This document shows, piece by piece, positions 7,643 through 14,566 of a stretch of DNA of 27,502 nucleotides; positions within the stretch are counted from its first letter, which is position 1; every line of letters starts with the position of its first letter. The stretch is from assembly GCA_910584035.1 (NCBI GenBank), contig CAJTZR010000011.1:1-27502 (forward strand). Direction: 5' to 3'. Source of the stretch: an uncultured Christensenella sp. GTDB taxonomy: Bacteria > Bacillota > Clostridia > Christensenellales > UBA3700. The position numbers and the translations under genes were made by a program. The notes under the pieces were generated by a model that did no database searches, was not told the origin of the DNA, and saw only the letters and a program-made list of their open reading frames with translations.

Positions 7643-8881
7643 TTACTCAATATCACCAAGCGGAGAATTGATTGACAAATTTTCAGCACTCTTTTTACTC
7701 TTTTTGATAAGTGCAAAAATTGCGATATGGCAAATCATACAAGCAAAAGGTAAACAAGAAATTATCAAAAACATTTTAGACAAAGACAATTTGTCCGCTA
7801 TACTACCAGCAATACCGCCAAACATTGATGCACCGACATCACCAAATATTGCAAGCGTACTAAATATCCACGCCCCCGCTTTTGGAAAAGCTTCACCAGC
7901 AATAGAGATTACTCCAGGCCAACACATACTGCTAAACAAACCTACTAAAATACATAACACTAATGATAGCCAAGTATTAAGTTCTAAGCCTATAAGCACA
8001 TACGAAATACCAGCTAGCAAACAAGAGATTATCAATATTTTGCTCAAATTCATTTTATGACCAAAAAAGCCAAAAATCAATCGTCCAGCACCTAACATTA
8101 CTGCGAACAATAACATTCCAATCATATCTGCCATTAGCTTGCTTACGCCAAGGTTTAACTCACAGAATGTAGATACATATTGATTCATTATTATCTCAAC
8201 ACCAGCACCAACTATGATAGCTAGACAGCACAATATATAAATTGGTGATTTTGCCACTTTAAATGTAGATTGCTGTTTACTTTCAAGACCTCTTGATTCA
8301 ACTATCTTTACGGGAATAAACTGCAAAGTGTTTAACACTGGTACAATTGCTAAACAGCCAATTATATACATCCAGTTCTCTGCCCCAAAGAAGTTAAGGC
8401 ACAACGCAATTACAACAATGCTAATTGCTTGCCACCAAGCATAAAAGGAATGTAGCAAACTCATTGCCGCCTTCTTACTTTTGTACGTATCTGGAATAGT
8501 GTCTACTATAGGACTTAATACGACCTCAAGCATACCACTTGCAAATGAAAATATTATTGTAGATATAACAAATGGCACAAAAGGATTCGCTGGCATAATT
8601 CTAGGTGCTAAGCAATACAAAACCATACCAATAAAGCCAAATAAGTTAGCACAATATACCAAATTTTTATACTTTACTTTGTCTATTATAAAAGTAAGTA
8701 ATAAATCAGCAAAAATCTGCGTTCCAAAATTTATACCTACCAAAATACCCATTTGTCCAAGCGTTAAGCCATATAAACTCATAAATGGAACTAGTAGCAA
8801 AGCCGTCATATTGGCATAAATCGCTTGACTTGCGTTTGATGTACAGCTAGCAATAAGTATTCTATTATAATTTTTATTCAT
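7643..8881 (-). CDS. Major facilitator superfamily transporter
   Basis: A 412-residue integral membrane protein with about twelve hydrophobic segments in two blocks of six, split by a polar loop near residues 193-210 (ESRGLESKQQ). GRLIFGF followed by a basic residue around 265-275 resembles the MFS loop motif after TM8. FGDVGASMFGGIAG near the C-terminus is a Gly-rich late helix. The general look is that of the FucP-like/sugar permease part of the superfamily, but the substrate cannot be read from the sequence. GGAG lies about 10 bases before the ATG. It stands alone between leuA and an empty region and ends at its own terminator, so it is not clearly linked to leucine metabolism. Confidence 0.85.
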   Translation of the reverse strand: MNKNYNRILIASCTSNASQAIYANMTALLLVPFMSLYGLTLGQMGILVGINFGTQIFADLLLTFIIDKVKYKNLVYCANLFGFIGMVLYCLAPRIMPANPFVPFVISTIIFSFASGMLEVVLSPIVDTIPDTYKSKKAAMSLLHSFYAWWQAISIVVIALCLNFFGAENWMYIIGCLAIVPVLNTLQFIPVKIVESRGLESKQQSTFKVAKSPIYILCCLAIIVGAGVEIIMNQYVSTFCELNLGVSKLMADMIGMLLFAVMLGAGRLIFGFFGHKMNLSKILIISCLLAGISYVLIGLELNTWLSLVLCILVGLFSSMCWPGVISIAGEAFPKAGAWIFSTLAIFGDVGASMFGGIAGSIADKLSLSKMFLIISCLPFACMICHIAIFALIKKSKKSAENLSINSPLGDIE

Positions 8882-9190
8882 AAATAATTTACTCCAACTG
8901 CTGCCCTAAACGTTAAACAGCAATTAATTTTATTTGTCTATGCCAAGTAATCAAATATTAATACCCAAATTAAAACTCAGTTAATATTTATTTAATTAAA
9001 TTAATAATTTATTTAATTATACTTAGCATAAACTATGTACTTTCAATTTGCCTAATCAGCTTTGATAGTTCAGTTTACCTCAAATTATTATACGCAAAAA
9101 ACTTTATAAAAGTTGATAACATTTTTGCTTTATATTAATTTAAAGTATTTAAATGTAATCAAATTTTCTTTAAATATTAATAATGTTTCG

Positions 9191-9336
9191 TTAAATTTGA
9201 GAGAACTCAAATTTAAATAAAAGCTAACGCTTTTACTTGATAAATCAAGCCGACACTATTTGAATTAACAATTGCTGATGTCAAATGCCACTTCGTGTCG
9301 CTGTAGGGGTCCCCGCAAAATAACTTTTTTCTGGGG
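9191..9336 (-). ncRNA. Candidate structured RNA or palindromic repeat element
   Basis: Five or more strong hairpins follow one another: TTAAATTTGAG/CTCAAATTTAA (9191-9216), TAAAAGC/GCTTTTA (9218-9235), CTTGA/TCAAG (9236-9249), CGACAC/GTGTCG (9251-9300) enclosing ATTTGA/TCAAAT (9258-9286), and GGGG/CCCC (9306-9314) competing with CCCC/GGGG (9311-9336). Three neighbouring stems have 4-base loops. An extended -10 site lies just upstream on the minus strand. The region is locally GC-richer than its flanks, does not code for protein, and matches no RNA family that I recognise. It may be a regulatory RNA or a dispersed palindromic repeat. Strand and boundaries are uncertain. Confidence 0.4.
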
Positions 9337-9384
9337 TATATGGATAACTTTTGTTAATATGAAAACTTTGCTACTAATAAACCT

Positions 9385-9413
9385 ATTATAGCACAACAAA
9401 TTAGCTTTGTATA
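9385..9413 (-). promoter_or_regulatory. Possible extended -10 promoter upstream of the hairpin cluster
   Basis: On the minus strand TGCTATAAT provides a TG-extended perfect -10 (TATAAT at 9390-9385). TATACA (9413-9408), a 4-of-6 match to the -35 box, lies 17 bases upstream. Transcription would start near 9378 and run through the hairpin cluster. Confidence 0.4.
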
Positions 9414-9442
9414 TAATTGAAAGCACAAAAATTAATAATCGT

Positions 9443-9748
9443 TTATTTAGTATACAAGTTCATAATAGCATTCTTTTGATTGCTAGACAAAGTTTTAAAA
9501 AAATCTAAAGCAGATTTGTCTTGCTTGTACGCATTTATGTCGTGATAAAAAAATTCCTCTGGCGTACTGCCACATACCTCTATAATATCAAGCAATACAG
9601 AAAGCGATGGTTCAAATGTAGTCTTTTCACTCTCTAGTAAGTGAATGTAACTTGCATTTTTACCAATAGTCAAACTCAATGCTCTTGCAGAAAGATTTGC
9701 CCTTGTACGTATAATTCCTATCCTCTCAACAATTTGTTTCAATTCCAT
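9443..9748 (-). CDS. Second XRE-family transcriptional regulator
   Basis: A 101-residue DNA-binding protein. Residues 1-65 form an XRE helix-turn-helix: LSARALSLTIGKNASYIHLLES covers the helix 2-3 region and TPEEFF ends the domain. The short tail (LDFFKTLSSNQKNAIMNLY) has the same spacing of Leu, Asn, Ile and Leu as the tail of the first XRE protein (LDNFNQLPTTLQNNIFELI), though the HTH parts differ clearly. AGGAGG lies 8 bases before the ATG. It is divergent from the larger PH-domain gene, repeating the XRE/PH arrangement at the left end of the window. Control of the divergent operon is therefore the likely role. Confidence 0.85.
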   Translation of the reverse strand: MELKQIVERIGIIRTRANLSARALSLTIGKNASYIHLLESEKTTFEPSLSVLLDIIEVCGSTPEEFFYHDINAYKQDKSALDFFKTLSSNQKNAIMNLYTK

Positions 9749-9825
9749 AAATAACTCCTCCTTGTATACTTTTATTGTAAACTTTTTAGAGGCTTTTATA
9801 ATTTAGTGATATATTATAAAATTTA

Positions 9826-9851
9826 GTATTATTAGATATAATATTTAATAC
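9826..9851. promoter_or_regulatory. Possible operator in the second divergent XRE/PH region
   Basis: GTATTA (9826-9831) and TAATAC (9846-9851) are inverted repeats in the AT-rich interval between the XRE gene and the PH gene. Separately, CCTCTAAA occurs in the leader of both genes: at 9946-9953 on the plus strand, and as TTTAGAGG at about 9786-9793. Neither matches the GATTA palindrome of the first module, so this regulator would have a different site. Weak evidence. Confidence 0.3.
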
Positions 9852-9898
9852 CATTAAATAAAAATGCAAAAATATATAATAAAACAAGAGAAAATGGC

Positions 9899-9928
9899 TT
9901 GACAAAGGTATAAATGTTTTGCTACAAT
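9899..9928 (+). promoter_or_regulatory. Promoter of the PH-domain operon
   Basis: TTGACA (9899-9904) and TACAAT (9923-9928) are 18 bases apart. The start would be near 9935, giving a ~30-base leader that contains CCTCTAAAGG (partly palindromic) and the ribosome binding site. Confidence 0.75.
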
Positions 9929-9964
9929 AAACATATACAAAAAAACCTCTAAAGGAGAACACAA

Positions 9965-10633
9965 ATGAGTAAATATGTTGAAAGAAATTTAAACAATGGC
10001 GAAGAAATTATTTTTAAAGCCAAAAAGAGTGTTTGGGCATTACTACCTATCTTTTTATATTTTTTAGTTTGCCTAATTGCTGCAATCGTTTTGCAAATAT
10101 CAGTTTTTGATAAAATGTCAGAAGCATCTTCTGATATTGCTTCTTTATTTTCTATTCCTGCTTGGGTAATCTTAGTTGGTATTAGCGGAATTGAGCTGAT
10201 TGTTAGCATATTGCGTTGGATATCACTAGAATTATGTATCACTAACAAGCGTGTTATAGGTAAAATGGGCGTTTTATCAATACACACTTTGGACTATATG
10301 ATAGGTAAAGTAGATAATGTATGTATTGAGGCTGGAGTTATTGGAAATATCTTTAACTACCATACTGTTTCAGTACGTGGCGGTGGTGAAATTGAAAAGA
10401 GACATAAAGATAAAAACAACTTTAAAGGCATTAAAAATGCACGTGAATTCAAAAATATTTTAACAGAAGCTATTGAACAACACGCAGCTTCAGCAAGAAA
10501 AGACCAAGCTATGGAAATTGCACACGCAATGGCAGAAAAAGACCGTGCAGAGAGTTTGACTCGTGCTATCGCAGCAAAAGAGCAAGCTCAAGAAGTAGCT
10601 AAAATTATGCAAGAAAACAGCAAAAGTGAATAA
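9965..10633 (+). CDS. Membrane-anchored bacterial PH-domain protein
   Basis: A 222-residue protein. Two hydrophobic helices at ~24-47 and ~65-84 are followed by a bacterial PH (bPH_2/YdbS-like) domain: the tell-tale CITNKRVIGKMG at 91-102, a SIHTLDYMIGKVDNV strand region and the I-F-N-Y-H-T-V-S-V-R-G-G-G-E end at 129-142. Residues ~160-220 are Ala/Glu/Lys-rich and strongly helical, probably a cytoplasmic coiled coil. AAAGGAG precedes the ATG. bPH_2 proteins are widespread membrane proteins, mostly without defined biochemistry. The gene is divergent from an XRE regulator and followed after 32 bases by a membrane-anchored hypothetical protein, likely in the same transcript. Confidence 0.85.
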   Translation: MSKYVERNLNNGEEIIFKAKKSVWALLPIFLYFLVCLIAAIVLQISVFDKMSEASSDIASLFSIPAWVILVGISGIELIVSILRWISLELCITNKRVIGKMGVLSIHTLDYMIGKVDNVCIEAGVIGNIFNYHTVSVRGGGEIEKRHKDKNNFKGIKNAREFKNILTEAIEQHAASARKDQAMEIAHAMAEKDRAESLTRAIAAKEQAQEVAKIMQENSKSE

Positions 10634-10665
10634 CATTAATTAGTTATTACAAAAGAGGTACAAAT

Positions 10666-11328
10666 ATGAAAAAGAAAATAATTCTCATAGTAGTTCTACT
10701 ATCCACCCTACTTATGGTTGGTTTAATGTTGTTTTTAGTTTTGGGCAACAATTCTGGACTATTAAACTTATTCAACAAAGGTGGTTTTTCCTATTATAAC
10801 GAATGGGAAATAATTGAAGCTCCAAATGCAACACTACCTGATGCGGATGAGATGATTGCAGGTGTGGGGTTAAATAGAAGTGTAACATTTGACCAACAAT
10901 CAAAAACAATAAATTTAGATTGTTATAAGCTAAAGCTTTCCATTAACTTTAATAAAATTGTCACAGATAAAAAAGATAAAACTGTACTAAAACACGATAC
11001 TTTTAAATGCGATAATGACCTTGAACTTGATGTTAAAGTTTATTCTAACAACATTATAAAAATATCTAATTTAGACCAATTTAGCACAGAATGGGAAAAT
11101 ACCTCATACATAGTTTTACGTAAAAAAGACGCAACAAAAGAAGAGCTATTTACTAAAAATATGAACCCATCTATTACAAATGGCATACCAATTTATATGG
11201 AAAGCACTAAGACATATGTGGTTGCAAAAGATACAAATAAAACATATGTAATTTATGAAGCAACTGACCAAATTATTGCTTATAGTTTAATAACTGAAAC
11301 AGAGATTATGTTTACAAAAAATGACTAA
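10666..11328 (+). CDS. Hypothetical protein with N-terminal membrane anchor
   Basis: A 220-residue protein that I do not recognise. A basic start (MKKK) and a hydrophobic helix at ~5-27 form an uncleaved anchor or signal peptide. There is no Cys at its end, so it is not a lipoprotein. The remaining ~190 residues are polar and appear strand-rich, with repeated short stretches such as YVVAKDTNKTYVIYEA. They would lie outside the cell if the anchor follows the positive-inside rule. AGAGGT precedes the ATG. It is the second gene after the PH-domain protein and ends at the terminator at 11432-11464, which suggests a two-gene operon. Confidence 0.75.
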   Translation: MKKKIILIVVLLSTLLMVGLMLFLVLGNNSGLLNLFNKGGFSYYNEWEIIEAPNATLPDADEMIAGVGLNRSVTFDQQSKTINLDCYKLKLSINFNKIVTDKKDKTVLKHDTFKCDNDLELDVKVYSNNIIKISNLDQFSTEWENTSYIVLRKKDATKEELFTKNMNPSITNGIPIYMESTKTYVVAKDTNKTYVIYEATDQIIAYSLITETEIMFTKND

Positions 11329-11431
11329 CTAAAAAATAGCAGAGTAAAAGCTATTTGCAATAAAATTAAAATTTAAGTAAAACATTATTAACCAACTTTG
11401 CCAAAAATTAGGCAATAAAGTTTATTCTAAA

Positions 11432-11469
11432 AACTAGGCTTTTAGCTATGCTAAGGGCTTAGTTTTTTT
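11432..11469 (+). terminator. Rho-independent terminator of the PH-domain operon
   Basis: AACTAGGCTTTTAGC (11432-11446) pairs with GCTAAGGGCTTAGTT (11450-11464), including three G-U pairs, and is followed by a run of seven T. Because the G-U pairs become mismatches in the opposite RNA, it is specific for the plus strand. Confidence 0.85.
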
Positions 11470-11517
11470 GTTGTTTTTAAAGTTTGCCCTATATAATAGC
11501 TATTTTAAATATCGCTA

Positions 11518-11546
11518 TTGATAAATTTTTTAAAATATGATATACT
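11518..11546 (+). promoter_or_regulatory. Promoter of the small membrane protein gene
   Basis: TTGATA (11518-11523) and TATACT (11541-11546) are separated by 17 bases. The start near 11553 gives a ~30-base leader including the AGGGGG ribosome binding site. Confidence 0.65.
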
Positions 11547-11583
11547 TAAATTAGAAATATGTATTTAAATAAGGGGGCAAGAG

Positions 11584-11904
11584 ATGGTATACCTACCAGG
11601 TGTTATTATGATGGGCATTTTATCATTTATATTTTTAGTAATAACATTGATATTGTTTATTACAAAAAATGCATCAATAATACACACATATCACTGGGAG
11701 AATGTAAAAGAGGAAAACAAAAAAGTATATGCAATCCATATGGGGGTTGGAATGCTAATATCTGCGTTTGCAAATATTGCTGGTGCTTTGATTAACTTTT
11801 TTACAGAGACAAACTGGGGTTGGATGTCATTTGGTGTAGGTTTAGTAGCAAGTTTTGTATACTGGTCAATCATTCAAAAGAAATATAATGGTGGGTTCTT
11901 TTAA
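11584..11904 (+). CDS. Small integral membrane protein
   Basis: A 106-residue protein with three hydrophobic helices at about 5-27, 52-73 and 80-97. A polar loop rich in Glu/Lys (HTYHWENVKEENKKVY) follows the first helix. AGGGGG lies about 7 bases before the ATG. The general plan resembles small DUF3784-type membrane proteins of Clostridia, but this is only a resemblance in layout. It has its own promoter and is followed by non-coding DNA. A second open frame starting at 11559 overlaps it and lacks a membrane pattern, so this frame is preferred. Confidence 0.7.
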   Translation: MVYLPGVIMMGILSFIFLVITLILFITKNASIIHTYHWENVKEENKKVYAIHMGVGMLISAFANIAGALINFFTETNWGWMSFGVGLVASFVYWSIIQKKYNGGFF

Positions 11905-11980
11905 TAGTTAAAACTATATTACACTTTAAAAAAAACATTAATGTTATTAAAGAATTTTAAACAAATTGCCAACAAAAAAA

Positions 11981-12180
11981 CTAATATTTTTACATTTACA
12001 TAATGTGATTGATAAAGTATAAATCATATTCCTTGCCAATATTCTACTCCTTTCCATTTACATATGTCTTTATTATTTGTTGTATATCCTTTCTTAATTT
12101 GTTATACACTATTTTTCTTCTATGTTTTGTGTAATTACTATATGATACTAATATACACCCTCGTTTATGTGCTAAAATAT
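11981..12180 (-). pseudogene. Frameshifted remnant of an IS200/IS605 Y1 transposase (TnpA)
   Basis: Reading the minus strand in successive frames gives pieces that align in order with IS200/IS605 TnpA: LAHKRGC (family L-[AS]-H-T-K-W-x-C), then YHIVIT and KHRRKIVYNKLRKDIQQIIK (family YHIVF-x-PKYRRKV then an [IL]-x-x-I helix), then after a frameshift CKWKGVE followed by a degraded IEG-like segment (family LC-x-YKGVEIIEG), and near the end NHI next to a Met, at the place of the DHIHM metal-binding HUH motif. In-frame stops, at least two frameshifts and the loss of everything after HUH, including the catalytic Tyr, show that it is dead. The homology is my own reading and has not been searched. 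Confidence 0.7.
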
Positions 12181-12182
12181 TT

Positions 12183-12258
12183 ATGAATGTTATCCCTTTG
12201 TTTATGATTTAATTAGCCCCAACACCTACATTATATCATAATTTTGGATAACATTCAT
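12183..12258. repeat. 13-bp inverted repeat spanning 76 bp
   Basis: ATGAATGTTATCC (12183-12195) and GGATAACATTCAT (12246-12258) match perfectly. Between them on the minus strand is TGATATAAT, an extended -10 (12235-12230) pointing at the transposase remnant. The arms may be a leftover of a subterminal hairpin of the IS element or flank its former promoter. Confidence 0.5.
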
Positions 12259-12308
12259 TTTTCATTTGCTTAAGGCATTAATCTCTCACACCAAGTAGCG
12301 TGGTTGTT

Positions 12309-12335
12309 AAAAGGCGAACAAAATGTTCGCCTTTT
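12309..12335. terminator. Bidirectional terminator-like hairpin
   Basis: AAAAGGCGAACA (12309-12320) pairs perfectly with TGTTCGCCTTTT (12324-12335) around the loop AAA. It can stop plus-strand transcripts from the left block and acts as a backstop for the ribosomal operon. Confidence 0.75.
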
Positions 12336-12376
12336 ATTTATAAAGTATTATTTATATGTTATATTGATAAAGCAAT

Positions 12377-12407
12377 AAAAAACAATAGCGGATATTAGTC
12401 CGCTATT
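12377..12407 (-). terminator. Terminator of the alpha ribosomal operon
   Basis: AATAGCGGA (12384-12392) and TCCGCTATT (12399-12407) form a 9-bp stem. On the minus strand it is followed by a run of T (A run at 12377-12382 on the plus strand). It lies 25 bp past the rplQ stop. Confidence 0.88.
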
Positions 12408-12432
12408 TGCTTAATTACATTTTTAGTTTTTA

Positions 12433-12939
12433 TTATACCATTTCGATAATAACCATTTCAGCAGCGTCACCACGTCTTGCACCTAATTTGATTATTCTAG
12501 TATATCCGCCACCTTGACCTAGCTCTTCTTTTCTGCCAGCATATCTTGGAGCATACTCATTAAACACTTTCTCAATTAGTGGGTGTTTAATCTCACGAGT
12601 TCTCTCTTTAAATTCTGACTTTTTCTCTTTTTCGCCTTGTGCCTCTTGAATGTCACGTAAGAAAGACATCATTTGTCTTCTTGCATTCAACTTTTTCTTG
12701 CCATCGTTTTTAAATTCAACAGCAATTTTCTCGCCTTTAGCGTCAGTCTTTGTCTTAGTAGTAGTAACTATATCATCATAGCTTTTAATACCTAGAGTAA
12801 CCATTTTTTCTGCAAGTCTTTTTACCTCTTTAGCTCTATCAACTGTGGTTTCGATGCGACCGTACCACAATAGCTCAGATACTTGGTTACGCAACATATG
12901 CATTCTTTGGTCTGTACGTTTTCCTAGCTTTCTTGCCAT
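12433..12939 (-). CDS. rplQ: 50S ribosomal protein bL17
   Basis: Large-subunit protein near the exit-tunnel side of the ribosome. The start MARKLGKRTDQRMHMLRNQ and the end ARRGDAAEMVIIEMV are diagnostic. At 168 residues it is longer than the ~115-130 of Bacillus or E. coli. The extra part (about 59-120, rich in Lys, Thr and Glu) sits between the conserved N-terminal helix and the C-terminal strands, as in the long clostridial form. It is the last gene of the alpha operon, 12 bases after rpoA and directly before the terminator. Confidence 0.96.
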   Translation of the reverse strand: MARKLGKRTDQRMHMLRNQVSELLWYGRIETTVDRAKEVKRLAEKMVTLGIKSYDDIVTTTKTKTDAKGEKIAVEFKNDGKKKLNARRQMMSFLRDIQEAQGEKEKKSEFKERTREIKHPLIEKVFNEYAPRYAGRKEELGQGGGYTRIIKLGARRGDAAEMVIIEMV

Positions 12940-12951
12940 TTTTTTATCTCC

Positions 12952-13902
12952 TTACTCTTCCTTACTTTGTAATTCAAATCCCAATTCGTGAATTTTCTTC
13001 ATAACCTCGTCTAGTGACTTTTTACCAAGGTTTCTAACCTTAAGCATATCGTCCTCAGACTTTTGAATTAGGTCTTGAACAGTATTGATACCAGCTCTCT
13101 TCAAGCAGTTGTATGACCTTACAGACAAATCTAAGTCATCAATAGCCATTTCTAGTACTTTAGTTTGTTTTTCGTCATCTTGTTTCAAAAGGTTTTTCTC
13201 AGCCATATTATCAACAAGACCGATGAACAAGCTTAGCAAATCGTTAATGATTTTAGCACTTAAGCTAATAACTTCGTGAGGTGATGCAGTACCATCAGTA
13301 ACAACATCGATAGTCAATTTGTCATAATTAATGTCTTGACCAACACGAGCGGGTTCAACAAAATAACTTGCTCTTTCAACAGGAGTATAGATAGAATCAA
13401 TAGGTATGTAACCTAAAGGTTGCTCCTCATCTTTATTCATATTAGCAGAAACATAACCTCTACCTACTCCAACATTAATTTCCATATCAAGTTTAGCACC
13501 ATTTTCCAATGTACAAATATACATATCAGGGTTTAAGATTTCGATATCAGAGCTATGCTCAATATCAGCAGCGGTAACGATACCAGCTCTATCCAACTTG
13601 ATATACATTAATTGTTTAAAGTCTTTATCCTCTGTGTGGGCTTTAACAGCCAATCCCTTAAGATTAAGTATAATTTCAGACACATCTTCTTTCACACCAG
13701 GAATGGTAGAAAATTCGTGTTTAACGCCATCAATACGGACACCAACTGGTGCAGCACCAGGAAGTGAACCCAAAAGCACACGGCGAAGTGCATTACCTAA
13801 AGTAGTACCAAAACTTCTTTCCAAAGGCTCGATAACAAAGCGAGCTTCTCTACCACTAATAGTATCTACACATTCAATCTTTGGCTTAGTAATTTCTATC
13901 AT
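12952..13902 (-). CDS. rpoA: RNA polymerase alpha subunit
   Basis: Scaffold of RNA polymerase assembly. The N-terminal dimerisation domain (1-230) contains FVIEPLERSFGTTLGNALRRVLL, and the C-terminal domain (~245-310) contains the helix-hairpin-helix pattern DLDLSVRSYNCLKRAGINTVQDL and a GKKSLDEV motif that contacts UP elements and activators. The 316 residues match the family. The 29-base gap after rpsD contains AGGAGGATGATTTA-type spacing to the ATG. Confidence 0.98.
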   Translation of the reverse strand: MIEITKPKIECVDTISGREARFVIEPLERSFGTTLGNALRRVLLGSLPGAAPVGVRIDGVKHEFSTIPGVKEDVSEIILNLKGLAVKAHTEDKDFKQLMYIKLDRAGIVTAADIEHSSDIEILNPDMYICTLENGAKLDMEINVGVGRGYVSANMNKDEEQPLGYIPIDSIYTPVERASYFVEPARVGQDINYDKLTIDVVTDGTASPHEVISLSAKIINDLLSLFIGLVDNMAEKNLLKQDDEKQTKVLEMAIDDLDLSVRSYNCLKRAGINTVQDLIQKSEDDMLKVRNLGKKSLDEVMKKIHELGFELQSKEE

Positions 13903-13931
13903 TAAATCATCCTCCTATTTTGGATTTAATC

Positions 13932-14555
13932 TTACTTAGAATACAACTCGACAATCAAGTGCTCTTCTACTGCAATGTCAAGACCTTCTCTTGTAGGAAG
14001 CTCTAACACTTTACCAGATAAAGTAGCATTGTCAAACTCCAACCAACTTGGTAAATTCTCAGTTTTGCCAGCTTTGATTTCAGCAAAAAGAGTTTTATCA
14101 ACTTTGTTTTCCTTAACAGCGATGATGTCGCCTGCTTTTACTAAATAAGATGGAATGTTAACCCTAGAACCATTAACAGTAATGTGACCGTGGTTAACGA
14201 TTTGTCTAGCGTGAGCACGGCTCAAGCCAAGACCTAGTCTAAATACAACGTTGTCAAGTCTTCTCTCAAGAAGAACTAACATATTGTCACCGGTAATGCC
14301 ACGCATTTTTTCAGCCATATCATAATAGCCTCTAAATTGCTTTTCGCACAAACCATAAATTCTCTTAGTTTTTTGTTTTTCACGCAACTGAATGCTATAT
14401 CCAGTAGGTTTCTTTCTTGATGTACCGTGTTGACCTGGAGCGGTAGGACGCTTCACAACAGCACATTTATCAGAATAACATTTATCACCTTTAAGATATA
14501 ATTTGCATCCTTCTCTTCTGCACAAACGGCAGTCAGCACCTGTATATTTAGCCAT
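13932..14555 (-). CDS. rpsD: 30S ribosomal protein uS4 (zinc-binding form)
   Basis: Primary 16S rRNA binder and early assembly protein; in other bacteria it represses its own operon. The start MAKYTGADCRLCRREG is set by AGGAGG 8 bases upstream; a longer in-frame reading begins within rpsK and has no family support. Cys9, Cys12, Cys17, Cys26 and Cys31 mark the C+ form that binds zinc. The S4 RNA-binding domain (RLDNVVFRLGL through HGHITVNGSRV) lies at ~95-160. It lies between rpsK and rpoA, so it is the natural candidate to act on the rpsM leader. 207 residues. Confidence 0.97.
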   Translation of the reverse strand: MAKYTGADCRLCRREGCKLYLKGDKCYSDKCAVVKRPTAPGQHGTSRKKPTGYSIQLREKQKTKRIYGLCEKQFRGYYDMAEKMRGITGDNMLVLLERRLDNVVFRLGLGLSRAHARQIVNHGHITVNGSRVNIPSYLVKAGDIIAVKENKVDKTLFAEIKAGKTENLPSWLEFDNATLSGKVLELPTREGLDIAVEEHLIVELYSK

Positions 14556-14566
14556 TTCTCTACCTC

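Larger units (their letters stand above)
8882..9442. other. 561-bp non-coding stretch between the MFS gene and the second XRE gene
   Basis: No supported coding sequence. From left to right it holds a 12-bp direct repeat (TTTATTTAATTA at 8987-8998 and 9008-9019, 21 bp apart), a short inverted repeat AACTTT/AAAGTT (9100-9114), the hairpin cluster at 9191-9336 and an extended -10 promoter-like site at 9385-9413. No obvious terminator for the minus-strand XRE gene was found here. Confidence 0.6.
11905..12308. other. Gene-poor stretch holding a decayed insertion sequence
   Basis: AT-rich DNA with no intact gene. It contains a perfect palindrome AACATTAATGTT (11934-11945), the transposase remnant described separately, and a 13-bp inverted repeat at 12183-12195 and 12246-12258. 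The mix of a broken transposase and palindromes suggests a dead IS200/IS605-type element. Its ends cannot be placed. Confidence 0.55.

Noticed and set aside
7620..8060. Plus-strand open frame of 146 codons
   Set aside because: Mirror of the MFS transporter gene; its hydrophobic pattern comes from the opposite strand and it has no ribosome binding site.
8987..9019. 12-bp direct repeat TTTATTTAATTA as an origin-type or iteron element
   Set aside because: Only two copies, made of A and T alone, with no DnaA boxes or replication gene nearby; likely low-complexity sequence.
11559..11795. Plus-strand frame of 78 codons overlapping the small membrane protein
   Set aside because: The overlapping frame from 11584 has a better ribosome binding site and a clear three-helix membrane pattern.
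12044..12215. A continuous ~52-codon minus-strand frame as a real small gene
   Set aside because: It lacks a start codon and ends in a stop where the transposase similarity continues in another frame, so it is read as part of the IS200/IS605 remnant.
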